Notes under the pieces: generated by a model
Told to the model about the DNA's origin: nothing
Databases searched by the model: none
Seen by the model: only the letters and a program-made list of their open reading frames with translations
Translations under genes and position numbers: made by a program
From: Planctomycetota bacterium
GTDB lineage: Bacteria; Planctomycetota; UBA1135; UBA2386
Length of the DNA stretch: 40,243 bases
Assembly: GCA_016873195.1 (NCBI GenBank)
Contig: VGXW01000008.1
Span: forward strand, 1 to 40,243
Direction: 5' to 3'
Shown here: positions 1-9,200 of the stretch, piece by piece
How the letters are laid out: each line of letters opens with the position of its first letter
Numbering within the stretch: the stretch's first letter is position 1

Positions 1-307
1 GCGCGCGCGCGGCGGCCGCATCGTGCTGCTGCCCTGGGTGCGCGTCGTGCACCTCGCCGGCCAGTCCTCGGGCGGCGGCCGCTCGCCGCTGCGCAAGTTC
101 CTGATGGCCAACAACGCGCTGCGCTACCTGCGCGCGCACCCGAGCCTGCGGGCCTGGGCCGCGTGGTTCCTGTTCGACGTGCTGCTGTGGCCGCTGCTGC
201 TGCCGCTGCACCCGCGCGGGGCACTCGCCAAACTGCGCGGCACGCTGTGTGGCCTCCGCGGCCACCGGGCCGGGGCCGCCGACGTCGCGCACTACCTGGG
301 TCGCTGA
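1..307 (+). CDS. Glycosyltransferase family 2, C-terminal fragment
   Basis: The reading frame is open from the left edge (codons begin at base 2) and stops at 305-307, so only about 100 C-terminal residues are visible. The segment VVHLAGQSSGG, followed by a basic stretch (LRKFLMANNALRYLR) and then a hydrophobic stretch (WAAWFLFDVLLWPLLLPL), matches the end of rhamnosyltransferase-like family 2 enzymes. In those, a histidine-containing loop precedes an amphipathic and membrane-associated tail. The catalytic DxD region lies outside the window. It would act on the cytoplasmic face of the membrane in cell-surface glycan synthesis. It converges on the rho-like gene with only 17 bases between the stops. 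The family call is moderately secure; the sugar and acceptor cannot be told. Confidence 0.6.
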   Translation, partial: RARGGRIVLLPWVRVVHLAGQSSGGGRSPLRKFLMANNALRYLRAHPSLRAWAAWFLFDVLLWPLLLPLHPRGALAKLRGTLCGLRGHRAGAADVAHYLGR

Positions 308-324
308 CGGCGGCGGGCGCGCGG

Positions 325-1653
325 TCAGGCGGGGCCGCGGCCCAGCTCCGACTCGACCGCAGCTCGCGCCGCGTCGGGCGCCAGCGCGAGCAGCCGTTCG
401 CGCCGCCGCTGCAGTCCGGCGCAGGCGTCCGCTGGCAACGGCAGGTCCTCGGCGCGCGTGGCCGTGCGCTGCACGTCGAGCAGGAGGCCCGCGCCGGGCC
501 CGGCAGCCGCGGCCACGAACACGGCCTCGCTGTTGGCGTGCTGCCGCAGCTCCGCGCGGACCATGCGGTCGACGCCGGAGTCGCCGCCCGCGATCACGGT
601 CGCGACCAGGGTCAGCGAGCCGCCCTCCTCGCACTGCCGCGCCCGGGCGAACGCGCGCTTGCTGCGCAGCACGGCCCCGGCGTCGAGCCCCGCGCACAGC
701 TGGCGGCCCGTCGGCGGCAGCGCGAGGTGGCCCGCGCGCGCCAGCGCGGTCAGCGAGTCGACGAACAGCACCACGTCGCGACCGGCTTCGACGAGGCGCT
801 CGGCGCGCGCCAGCGCGAGCTCGGCGAGGGCGAGCTGGCGGCCCGGCGGCGCGTCGAACGTCGCCGCGGCCAGTTCGCATCGCGGGCCCGCGAGCGCGCG
901 GCGCAGCTCCGTCAGCCGTTCGGGCTCTTGGTCGAGCAGGCCCAGCAGCACGTGCACCTCCGGCTCGGCCGCGCCCAGCGCCGCGGCGAGTTCGCGCAGG
1001 AGGCCGGTGCGGTCCGCGCCCGCCGGGCAAGCCAGCAGCACGCGGTGGCCCCTGGCCCAGGGCGCCAGCAGGTCGATCGCGCGCGCGGCGAACGGGGCCG
1101 GGCCGGGCGCGAGGCGCAGCCGCCGCGTCGGCAGGATCGGCACGCGCGAGCCGAACGGCGCACGCGTGCGCAGGTCCGCGGCGTCGGCGCCGTCGGCGAC
1201 GTCGACGTGCAGCAGCGTCGCGTGCTGCTCGCCGGGCCGCGCCGGCCGGACCGGCCCGAGCAGTTCGTTGCCGTGCCGCAGGTGCAGGTGCCGGACCTGG
1301 CCCGGCGTCACGTAGACGTCGTCGGGACCGGGCAGGCAGTCGCGCGCCGCCGCGCGCAGGAAGCCGTAGCCGTCGGGCGCGAGGTCGAGCACGCCGGACG
1401 CGTAGCGCAGGCCGGGCAGCTGCCGCCGGTGCGCCAGCAACGCGAGCAGCAGTTCGTCGCGGCCCAGGTCCGCCGCGGCCGGCAGCCCTTCGGCCTCGGC
1501 CAGTCCGCGCAGGCCCGCACGGTCTCTGGCCTGCAGCGCCCGGAACTCCGCGGCCGCGACCGGCGGGACCGGCCGGGGCGGCGCGGCTTCGTCGTGCGCG
1601 GCGCGGGCGAACGGGTCGGGATCGGTGGGGGTGCTCTGCTCGACCGGGGTCAC
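325..1653 (-). CDS. rho: Rho-like protein with degenerate ATPase sites
   Basis: This 442-residue protein (GTG start) aligns with transcription termination factor Rho over its whole length. It has a Rho_N-like helical region (about 36-80) and a cold-shock RNA-binding fold with GVLDLAPDGYGFLR (87-100), then PGPDDVYVTPGQVR (109-121). After these comes the RecA-like core with AIDLLAPWARGHRVLLA. The core keeps the Walker B aspartate (RDVVLFVDS, D299). The Walker A segment reads CPAGADRTGLL (209-219), where canonical Rho has PP(K/R)(A/T)GKT, so GK has become DR. The catalytic Glu of the DERPEE motif is Gln (DQEPER, 241-246). The Q-loop and the C-terminal arginine-finger segment are not recognisable. 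It follows coaE on the same strand, a pairing I recall as typical of planctomycete rho. I infer a Rho descendant unable to hydrolyse ATP; it may still bind RNA. A functional rho may lie elsewhere in the genome. Confidence 0.8.
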   Translation of the reverse strand: MTPVEQSTPTDPDPFARAAHDEAAPPRPVPPVAAAEFRALQARDRAGLRGLAEAEGLPAAADLGRDELLLALLAHRRQLPGLRYASGVLDLAPDGYGFLRAAARDCLPGPDDVYVTPGQVRHLHLRHGNELLGPVRPARPGEQHATLLHVDVADGADAADLRTRAPFGSRVPILPTRRLRLAPGPAPFAARAIDLLAPWARGHRVLLACPAGADRTGLLRELAAALGAAEPEVHVLLGLLDQEPERLTELRRALAGPRCELAAATFDAPPGRQLALAELALARAERLVEAGRDVVLFVDSLTALARAGHLALPPTGRQLCAGLDAGAVLRSKRAFARARQCEEGGSLTLVATVIAGGDSGVDRMVRAELRQHANSEAVFVAAAAGPGAGLLLDVQRTATRAEDLPLPADACAGLQRRRERLLALAPDAARAAVESELGRGPA

Positions 1654-1706
1654 GCGCGCAATCTACCATCGGCCGGCTGTCCGCCGCGTGCGGTCTGCAC
1701 CGCGCT

Positions 1707-2348
1707 TCAGCTCGCGCCCAGTTCCCCGAGCAGCGCCGCCACCTGGTCCGCCGTCGCCGCGAGCGGGCCGTCGTTGTCCAGCGTGCGGCTGGCGCGCGCC
1801 TGTTTCTCGGCGAGCGGGAGCTGGGTCGCTTCGCGGCGGGCCAGTTCGTCCGCCGGCCAGCCGCGGGCCGCCGCGCGCGCGGCCCGGGTCGCCTCGCTCG
1901 CGGCGACGAAGACCACGTGGTCGCAGCAGCGGTCGAGGCCGGTCTCGAGCAGCAGCGGCGCGTCGAGCAGCACCGATTCCCCCGCCGCGCGGGCCGCGGC
2001 GAGGGCCGAGTCGATGCGGGCCAGGATGCGCGGGTGCAGGATCGCCTCGAGGCGCCGCCGCGCCGCGGCATCGGCGAACACGAGCCTGCCCAACGCCTCC
2101 CGGTCGAGGCCCGCAGAAGCCAGCACCGCGGGGCCGAAAGCCGCCGCGACGGCGGCGACGACCTCGGGCTCGGCCGCCGCTGCGCGGGCCAGCGCGTCGG
2201 CGTCGACGTGCCGGAGCCCGTGCGCGGCGAACAGACCCGCCACGGCCGATTTGCCGCTGGCCACGCCGCCGAGCAGGCCGACCACCACCGGGCGGGCCGG
2301 GCGGAAGGGGCTGCACGGGCCGGGATGCCCGTTCGGTTCGGCCGGCAT
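1707..2348 (-). CDS. coaE: Dephospho-CoA kinase
   Basis: CoaE phosphorylates the 3'-hydroxyl of the ribose of dephospho-CoA, the last step of coenzyme A synthesis, in the cytoplasm. The 213-residue product has the P-loop GGVASGKS (about 27-34) and the substrate-binding aspartate in HVDADALA. It also has LVFADAAARRRLEAILHP and the lid-region segment LLDAPLLLETGLDRCCDHVVFV, all typical of the family, and its length is normal. The ATG start gives about 18 residues before the P-loop strand, slightly longer than usual. The rho-like gene follows 53 bases downstream on the same strand, so the two probably form one transcription unit. The gene is divergent from the coiled-coil membrane protein at 2616. 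Confidence 0.93.
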   Translation of the reverse strand: MPAEPNGHPGPCSPFRPARPVVVGLLGGVASGKSAVAGLFAAHGLRHVDADALARAAAAEPEVVAAVAAAFGPAVLASAGLDREALGRLVFADAAARRRLEAILHPRILARIDSALAAARAAGESVLLDAPLLLETGLDRCCDHVVFVAASEATRAARAAARGWPADELARREATQLPLAEKQARASRTLDNDGPLAATADQVAALLGELGAS

Positions 2349-2402
2349 GCCCAGATCCTGGACCGGGAGGCCCGTCGAGGCAAGCCGGCGGCCAGCCGTG
2401 CC

Positions 2403-2432
2403 TTGACCTCGGCTCCGGCAGGTTCCTAAGAT
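2403..2432 (+). promoter_or_regulatory. Sigma-70-like promoter upstream of the coiled-coil gene
   Basis: TTGACC (2403-2408) and TAAGAT (2427-2432) are separated by 18 bases in an otherwise very GC-rich divergent intergenic region. The inferred start near 2439 would give a leader of roughly 175 bases before the ATG at 2616. The assignment is by consensus match only. Confidence 0.45.
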
Positions 2433-2615
2433 CCCCGGCCTTCGCGCACCCCGTGGTCTCGCTGGTCCGCCAGGACACCACGGCCCCGTGCGTGCCCTCG
2501 CCCGGCGCGCGAATCCAGACCCCGTTCCCCTCCCCGAGCCCCTTCGTCCCCTCGCGCCTCCAGGTCACTCACCGGGCGGCGCCCCCGACAGACCCCAACC
2601 TTGGAGCAGGTTCCA

Positions 2616-3887
2616 ATGCAAACCCGCCAGAGCGGTGCCGCCCACGTCCCGGTCATGTTCTTCCTCCTCCTCCTGGTCATGTTCCTGGGGGCCCTGGTGT
2701 TCGCCTACGACCGGCTGACCAAGGCCAACGAACACGCCCAGGCGCGCGACAGGGCCGTCGCCGAGGCCAAGCAGTTGACCGAGCGCGGCCTGCTGACCGA
2801 GCACTACATCGAGGACGTCGGCCGGGTCATCGGCAAGGACGGCAGCTACGAGGGCCGCGAAGTGTCGAGGGGCTCCTACGGCGGCGCGAAGATCAGCTAC
2901 CTCGGCCTGATGAACCCGGCCGAGATCAAGAAGCTGATGGACGATGCCTGCGCCAACGCCAGGCTCGGCCCGGCCAGCGGCCTCCCGAACGTCCTCAACG
3001 CGCTCGTCACGCAGTGCACCCAGCTCGAGCAGCGCGCGAAGAGTGCCGAGACGGAGCGCGACAAGGCGCTGAACGAGAAGAGCGAGGTCGACCGCAAGTT
3101 CCAGGCGGCGACGGCGGACGCGCAGGCCCGCGCGCGCGACTTCAACTCGACGCTCGAGCAGGCCCGTTCCGACTTCGAGACCGCCAAGCAGGACAAGGAC
3201 CGCAACATCGCCCTGCTGCAGCAGAACCTGCAGGCCAAGGTCGACGAGTTGACGACGACCAAGGAAGCCGCCGCGGCCGCCGAGAAGGCCCTGCGCCAGG
3301 AACTCGCCAAGAAGGACATGCACAACTCGGCGCTCGTGACGCAGAACCTGCTGCGCAACGCGGTCGACCAGGCCGACGGCAAGGTCGTCAGCGCCCGCAC
3401 GGGCGTCGTGACCGCCTTCGTGAACCTCGGCCGCAAGGACAACCTGCAGCCCGGCACGATCTTCCGCGTCAAGAACCCACACAGCACGGCGGTGAAGGGC
3501 TACGCCACGGTCACGCGCGTCGAGGACCAGCGCGCCGAGGTCGAGCTGTCCTCGGTGGTCGACCCGATCGGCGACGCGGTGCGCGAGGGCGACCTGCTCT
3601 ACAACGAGCTCTACAGCCCGAACATGACCCGCACGATCTTCCTGATGGGCCACTTCAGCGCGCCCTACGAGAAGGGCCGGCTCGCGCTGTTGCTGAAGCG
3701 CCTCGGCAACAAGGTCGTCGACAAGATCGGCCCCGGCGTCGACACCGTGATCCTCGGCAACGATCCGGTCAACGAGACCGGCGACGGCTTCGCCATGGTC
3801 AAGGACTCGCCGGAGTACAAGGAGGCCTACGACCTCCGCGTCGAGTTCGCGCCGCTGGCCAAGATCCGCGATCTGATCAAGCTCTGA
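2616..3887 (+). CDS. Membrane-anchored coiled-coil protein with a BRCT-like C-terminal domain
   Basis: I do not recognise a named family. I chose the ATG at 2616 because GGAG (2603-2606) sits 9 bases upstream; an in-frame TTG at 2601 would overlap that site. The 423-residue product has a short cytoplasmic N-terminus and one membrane segment (about 11-31). A mixed region (35-130) comes next, then a long charged coiled coil (about 133-250). Next is a beta-rich module (about 253-332: TGVVTAFVNLGRKDNLQPGT, then VTRVEDQRAEVELSS and REGDLLYN) resembling the C-terminal barrel of FlgT-like proteins. The last 80 residues (about 338-421) have the pattern F-G-F, LLKRLGNKVVDKI, DTVILGNDP, then a helix and a hydrophobic end. 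That order resembles a BRCT fold. The topology suggests that most of the protein is periplasmic, an unusual place for a BRCT-like domain. Function unknown. Confidence 0.75.
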   Translation: MQTRQSGAAHVPVMFFLLLLVMFLGALVFAYDRLTKANEHAQARDRAVAEAKQLTERGLLTEHYIEDVGRVIGKDGSYEGREVSRGSYGGAKISYLGLMNPAEIKKLMDDACANARLGPASGLPNVLNALVTQCTQLEQRAKSAETERDKALNEKSEVDRKFQAATADAQARARDFNSTLEQARSDFETAKQDKDRNIALLQQNLQAKVDELTTTKEAAAAAEKALRQELAKKDMHNSALVTQNLLRNAVDQADGKVVSARTGVVTAFVNLGRKDNLQPGTIFRVKNPHSTAVKGYATVTRVEDQRAEVELSSVVDPIGDAVREGDLLYNELYSPNMTRTIFLMGHFSAPYEKGRLALLLKRLGNKVVDKIGPGVDTVILGNDPVNETGDGFAMVKDSPEYKEAYDLRVEFAPLAKIRDLIKL

Positions 3888-3923
3888 TCGCCGCGCGGGC
3901 CGGGCTCGAGCCGGGCGGGCCCG

Positions 3924-3968
3924 CCGCGGGCCTGCCTGCCGGCGCACCGCGGGCCTGCCTGCCGGCGC
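3924..3968. repeat. Two tandem 22-nt copies upstream of tatC
   Basis: A 22-base unit occurs twice without mismatch, at 3924-3945 and 3947-3968, separated by a single A (period 23). The unit starts CCGCGGG and ends GCCGGCGC, so each copy can also fold on itself. It lies between the stop at 3887 and tatC at 4036 and may act as a terminator-like structure or be a simple slippage duplication. Confidence 0.7.
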
Positions 3969-4035
3969 CGCCCCGGGCCCGCGGCGGTCGCGACCTGTTC
4001 CGGGCGCGGGTGTCCACGTAGAGTGCGCGGCCCCG

Positions 4036-5004
4036 ATGCCACCGCTCGACGATCCTTCGGTCCGCGCGCAGTACGAGCAGCAGTTGCCGCGCATGTCGTT
4101 CGGCGACCACCTCGACGAACTGCGCACGCGGCTGATCCGGTCGCTGCTCGCCATCGCGGTCGCGATCCTCGCCGTGATGCCGTTCAAGCACTCGGTGACC
4201 GGCATCGTCATCGAGCCCTACCGGATCCAGTGGCGCATGGGCTTCGTGGACTGGATCGCGCAGCTGGAGGCGAAGGAGCAGGCCGGTGCGCTCACGGGCG
4301 AACACGCCGACAAACTCGGCGCCGAGTGGCTCGGCTTCTGCCGCGAGTACCGCGCGCAGATCCTGGACGGCACGTTCCCGTATCCCTACGTGATCGAGGA
4401 GCGCACCGGCTACCCCGTGCCCTACAACCTCGTCGCCGTGAACGGGCTCGAGGACGTGTTCGCCTACATGATGGCGGCGTTCCTGTTCGCACTCGTCGCC
4501 GCGGCGCCGGTCGTGGTCTGGCAGGCCTGGGCGTTCGTCGCGGCGGGGCTGTATCCGAAGGAGAAGGCGCTGTTCTACCGCTACTTCCCCTTCATGATCT
4601 TCCTGCTCGGCAGCGGCGTCGCGTTCGGCTACTCGCTCGTGCTGCCGTTCAGCCTCGGCTTCCTGATCCGGCTGATGGACCCCTCGCAGGTCGGGCCGAT
4701 GCTCAGCATCGGCCAGTACTTCACGCTGCTGTTCGCGTTGACCTGCGCGATGGGGCTCGTGTTCCAGCTGCCGCTCGTGATGGTGGCGCTGCAGCGCGTC
4801 GGCCTCGTCACGCACCGCGCCTTCGTCAAGAACTGGCGCATCACGATCCTGGTGATCTTCATCGCCGCGGCGGTGTTCACGCCGCCCGAGCCCGTGTCGA
4901 TGCTGCTGATGGCCGCGCCGATGGTGCTGCTCTACGGGCTCGGCCTGCTGCTGACGCGGCTCTGGCGCCGCCACGAAGCGAAACTCGTCGAGGTCGCGCC
5001 GTGA
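4036..5004 (+). CDS. tatC: Sec-independent protein translocase subunit TatC
   Basis: TatC is the multispanning core of the twin-arginine translocase; it recognises the RR signal peptide of folded exported proteins. The 322-residue protein begins with the conserved cytoplasmic motif MSFGDHLDELRTRLIRS, followed by the first membrane segment. Later come FLFALVAAAPVVVWQAWAFV, GLYPKEKALFYRYFPF, ALTCAMGLVFQLPLV and FTPPEPVSMLLMAAPMVLLY, matching membrane segments 2-6. It is longer than the approximately 250 residues of E. coli TatC because about 60-70 residues are inserted in the first periplasmic loop (about 65-130), which I recall from other planctomycetes. A TAGAGT hexamer (4019-4024) ends 11 bases before the ATG and no Shine-Dalgarno site is visible. 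The stop overlaps the start of cinA (GTGA). Confidence 0.95.
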   Translation: MPPLDDPSVRAQYEQQLPRMSFGDHLDELRTRLIRSLLAIAVAILAVMPFKHSVTGIVIEPYRIQWRMGFVDWIAQLEAKEQAGALTGEHADKLGAEWLGFCREYRAQILDGTFPYPYVIEERTGYPVPYNLVAVNGLEDVFAYMMAAFLFALVAAAPVVVWQAWAFVAAGLYPKEKALFYRYFPFMIFLLGSGVAFGYSLVLPFSLGFLIRLMDPSQVGPMLSIGQYFTLLFALTCAMGLVFQLPLVMVALQRVGLVTHRAFVKNWRITILVIFIAAAVFTPPEPVSMLLMAAPMVLLYGLGLLLTRLWRRHEAKLVEVAP

Positions 5005-6269
5005 CGGTGGTGGCGGAACTGCTCGCGATCGGCGACGAACTCGTGCACGGCGCCGGGCTCGACACGAACTCGAAGTGGCTCGCGGGCGAGCTCGAGCGCA
5101 TCGGCGCCGCCGTGCACCGGTTCGGCGTGACCAGCGACGACCCCGGGCACCTGCGCGGCGCGATCGCCGAAGCCTGCGCGCGCGCCGACGTGGTCGTGGC
5201 GACCGGCGGGCTCGGCCCGACGCTCGACGACCGCACGCGCGACGTGGTCGCCGACCTGCTGGGCGGCCCGCTGTGGTTCGACCCCGCGAGCTGGCAGCAG
5301 ATCCAGGACTGGCTGCGCTCGCGCGGCCGCCCGGTGCCCGACAGCAACCGCCGGCAGGCGTTCTTCCCGCCCGGTGCCCTGCCGATCGGCAATCCCTGCG
5401 GCACCGCGCCCGGTTTCGCCGTGCCGATCGGCCGCGCGCGCTTCTTCGCGCTGCCCGGCGTGCCGCGCGAGATGCAGGCGCTCGCCGGAACCCACGTGCT
5501 GCCGGCGGTCGCCGCGTTGCCGGGCCTGCGGCCGGTCGCGCAGTCGTGGTTGCGCGTGCTGGGCCCCTCCGAGGCGCTGCTCGGCGAACGCATCGCGCCG
5601 TTCATGGTCGCCGGGCGCAACCCCGCGGTCGGCGTCACCGCGCAGAGCGGCCTGCTGACGATCCGCATCGTCGCCGCGGCGGCCACGCGCGAGCAGGCCG
5701 AGGCGCAGTGCGCGGCGACCGCGGCCGAACTGCGCCCGCTCGTGCGCGAGTGGCTGTTCGCCGAGGGCCTGCTCGACCTGCCCGAACTGGTCGTGCAGCG
5801 CCTGCTGGCGGCAGGCCGCACGCTCGCGCTGGCCGAGTCGTGCACCGGCGGGCTCGCGGCGAGCCGCCTCGTCGACGTGCCCGGCGCGTCGTCGGTGTTC
5901 GCCGGCGGCGTGGTCGCCTACGGCAACGCGGCGAAGCTGGAGCTGCTCGGCGTGCCCGGCGAACTGCTGCAGCGGCACGGCGCGGTCAGCGAGCCGGTCG
6001 CCGCGGCGATGGCCGAGGGCGCGCGCGCACGGTTCCACGCCGACCTCGCGGTGGCGACGACCGGCATCGCCGGGCCCGGCGGCGGCACGCCCGACAAACC
6101 CGTCGGCACCGTGTGCCTGGCCCTTGCCACCGGTGCTGGCGCGCGCGCGGCGACGCTGAAGCTGCCCGACCTCGGCCGCGGTTTCGTGCGCGAACGCGCC
6201 GTGCACGAGGTCTGGCGGCTCCTGCTCGGCGCGGGCGACGCGGCGTTTGTGGCGGCGGCGCGACTATGA
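5001..6269 (+). CDS. cinA: CinA-like protein: MoCF-like domain plus nicotinamide-nucleotide amidase
   Basis: The 422-residue protein joins two domains. The N-terminal COG1058 domain (ELLAIGDELVHGAGLDTNSK, then ATGGLGPTLDDRTRD and LPGVPREMQAL) is related to molybdopterin-binding proteins and, where tested, has ADP-ribose pyrophosphatase activity. The C-terminal PncC domain (LALAESCTGGLAASRLVDVPG, then FAGGVVAYGNAAKLELLGV, GAVSEPVAAAMAEGAR and TTGIAGPGGGTPDKPVGTV) deamidates nicotinamide mononucleotide in pyridine nucleotide salvage. Both sets of motifs look intact and the length is normal. The GTG at 5001 overlaps the tatC stop by 4 bases, and the cinA stop overlaps the ATG of the kinase gene by 4 bases. 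Coupled translation is therefore likely, although no functional link to Tat or to the kinase is known. Confidence 0.93.
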   Translation: MTVVAELLAIGDELVHGAGLDTNSKWLAGELERIGAAVHRFGVTSDDPGHLRGAIAEACARADVVVATGGLGPTLDDRTRDVVADLLGGPLWFDPASWQQIQDWLRSRGRPVPDSNRRQAFFPPGALPIGNPCGTAPGFAVPIGRARFFALPGVPREMQALAGTHVLPAVAALPGLRPVAQSWLRVLGPSEALLGERIAPFMVAGRNPAVGVTAQSGLLTIRIVAAAATREQAEAQCAATAAELRPLVREWLFAEGLLDLPELVVQRLLAAGRTLALAESCTGGLAASRLVDVPGASSVFAGGVVAYGNAAKLELLGVPGELLQRHGAVSEPVAAAMAEGARARFHADLAVATTGIAGPGGGTPDKPVGTVCLALATGAGARAATLKLPDLGRGFVRERAVHEVWRLLLGAGDAAFVAAARL

Positions 6270-9200
6270 TGCGGCGGCGCGGCGGGCTCGGGCCGCGCCT
6301 TTGCACCGAACGACCCCCCGTGAAGATCTGTCTGTCCTGCGAAGGCGTCAGCGACACGGCCGCGGCCCGCTGCGGACACTGCGGTGCCTGGCTGCTGCCG
6401 ACGGACTGCGTGCACTACCCGGTGCGCCGCGGCGAAGCCGACGCCGGCAACCCGCTGCTCGGCACGGTGGTCGACGGCAAGTACCGGCTGCAGGCCGTGC
6501 TCGGCCGCGGCGGGCTCGGCACCGTGTTCCAGGCCGTGCACACGGGCTCGCTGATGGCGGTCGCGGTCAAGCTGCTGCACCCGCGCTTCTCGGAACGGCC
6601 CGAGTACCGGCGCGCGCTGCTGCCGGAGGCGCGGCTCGCGGCGACGGTCGCGCACGAACGCTGCGCGCGGCTGCTCGACGTCGGCGAGGCGCAGGACGGC
6701 GTCGCCTACCTCGCGATGGAACTCGTCGACGGCGAGACGCTCGACGTGGTCGTGCGGCCCGGGCCGCTCGCGCCGCCGCACGCGCTCGCCGTGTTGACGC
6801 AGATCGCCGAGGCGCTCGTGGCGATCCACGGGGCGGGCCTCGTGCACTGCGACCTGTCGCCGCGCAACGTCATGGTCGCGCTGCAGGGCGGCCGGGTGCA
6901 CACGAAGGTGCTCGACTTCGGCATCGCGCGGTCGGCCGCGATCGCGAGCGCCCCGCGCGCCCGCGCGGGCGAGCTGACCGGCTTCGTGAACCCCGCGTTC
7001 GCCGCGCCCGAGCAGCTCGCCGGCCAGCCCGTCGACGCGCGGGCCGACCTCTACGCGCTCGGCATGCTGGCCTGGCTGCTGCTGACCGGCGGCCTGCCGG
7101 TCGACGACGCCGACCCGCGCCGCACCGCGCGCGCGGTGGTCGCCGGCGAACTGCGCCCGTGGCCCGACGTGCCGCGGCGGCTGCAGCGGCTCGTCGCGCG
7201 CTGTCTGCAGCTCGACCGCGCCGCGCGGCCGCCGTCGGCGCAGGCCGTGCTCGACGAACTGCGGGCGATCGGCGCGGCGGCGAGCCCGGCGCTCGCGCGC
7301 ACTTCGCTCGCGGTGACCGCGGTCGCCGTGCTGGTGTGGTCGGTCGTCGCGGCCGAGGGGCCGGCCCCGTTCCTGCGCCCGGTCGCCGGCAGCAGCCTCG
7401 TGCTCGCCGACCAGCCGCTCAGTGCGACGACGCCCGTGCAGGAGCTGCAGAGCCGGCAGCTCGCCACGCTGAGCTTCCACTTCGGCGGGTTCGCCGCGGG
7501 CCGGCTGCGCGCCTACGTGTCGCGCAGCGACACGGTGCTGCTGCGCCCCGCGTTGAGTCCCGAAGTCGACGTCGCCGGCGAGGTCTGTACGCTGTCCACG
7601 CTGCAACCGCAGTGGCGGGACGTCGTGCAGAGCCTGCTCGACAACAGCCGCGACGGGCCGCTCGACCTGTCGTTCGTGGTGCCCGGGGCCGCGCCGCTCG
7701 GCTCGGCGCGGCTGCGGCTCGACGACACGCCGCCGCGGATCGAAGCGGAACTGCTGCGGTCCGCCGCGCGCACCGTCGCCGCCGGCTCCGAGCTCGGCTG
7801 GCGCGCCGCGGACGACATCGGCCTCGCGGAGGTCCACCTCGAAGTGCGCTGGGCCGACGGCCGCGGCCACGCGATGCCGCTCGCGGGCGTGTCCGGCGAA
7901 CTCGCGCTCGGCTCTGCGCTCGCGACCGCACTCGGGTCGACCGCCGAATGCGGGCCCGGCGAGATCCTCTGCCGGGCTCGCGACCGGGCCGGCAACACGG
8001 GCACCGCGGTGGTGCCGTTCGACGGCTGCGACGTGCTGGCGCCGGCGGTCGTCGAGGTGACCGGTCCGGCCGGCGAGCCGTTCGTGCCGTGTCTGGGCGG
8101 CCGCGGCCGGCTGCGCGTGCGCCTGTCGGAGGCCGAGGCCGGCTGCACGCTGGCGATGGGAACCGACGGCTCGACCGTGTCGCTGCGCCTGTCCGGCGCC
8201 GGCACGTGGCACTCCGTCGAGGTGCCGGCACCGGGCACGGCCCTGGCCGGCGCGCCGTCGCCCGTGACCTTCGTGGTCACCGATCCGGCCGGCAACACGA
8301 ACGAGCGCCAGCTGCCGGTGGTCTGGCGCGACCGCAGCGTGCGCCTGGTGGTCGCCGGGGCGGCTCCGGGGTCCACGACGGTCGGCCAGGAACTCGTGCT
8401 GGCGAGCCGCGGGGCGCGGGCCACGGTGCGCTGTTCGGCCGGCTGGCGGGTGGTGCGCGCGACCATCGAGTTCGGCGGTTCGGCGCCGGATTCCGGCGAG
8501 GGCGAGGCCGTGCGCTGCGAGGACGTCGTGCCGGGAACCGCGCACCTGCGTTTCCTGGATCTGCCGCCCGGCGCGCACCGGCTCCACGTCCGGCTCGAGG
8601 AAGTCGATGCGCCGGCCGGCCACCAGGACGAGGTGCTGCCGCTGCGCGTGCTGCCGGACGACGTCGAAGTGCGGCTGCCGGCCGCGCGGCCCCGGTTCCT
8701 GCCCGGGCTGCTGCAGGCGGGCGTGCTGGCGGAGCGCGGCGACGCGCTCGTGCAGGGGCCGGGCTGGCGCGTCGACGCCGAGGTGCTGCCCTACCTCGGC
8801 GGCACGCTGTGGCTCGGCGGCGAGACGCTGGCGCCGGTGCAGATCTCGCCGCGCGCCGGCGGGCAGGGCACGCTGCTGCCCGAGGTCCGCCCCGTGCCGG
8901 GCCGCAACGTGCTCGCGGTGGAACTTGCCGACGTGCTCGGCCGGCCCGTGCGCGTGCTGGCCGGGGACCGCGACGCGCCGCAGTGGCAGCAGGCCGGGCG
9001 GGCGATCCCCGTGGTGGCGGACTTCTGGTGGCACGATGGCCGCCCGCAGCTGGTCGGCGAGGAGCTGTTGGTCGAGTTCGGCCAGCCAGCGCGGCTGCGG
9101 CTGCGGCTGCCGTTGCCCTTCGCGCCGGCGGAACTCGGCGAGCTGCGGCTCGGCATCGCGCAGACCGAGGTGCCCGCGCGGGACCTCGTGGTCGAGGGCG

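Noticed and set aside
163-2429. Two long + strand open frames opposite the rho-like and coaE genes
   Set aside because: They are Arg/Ala-rich translations antisense to two genes with strong family motifs, a usual effect of high GC content.
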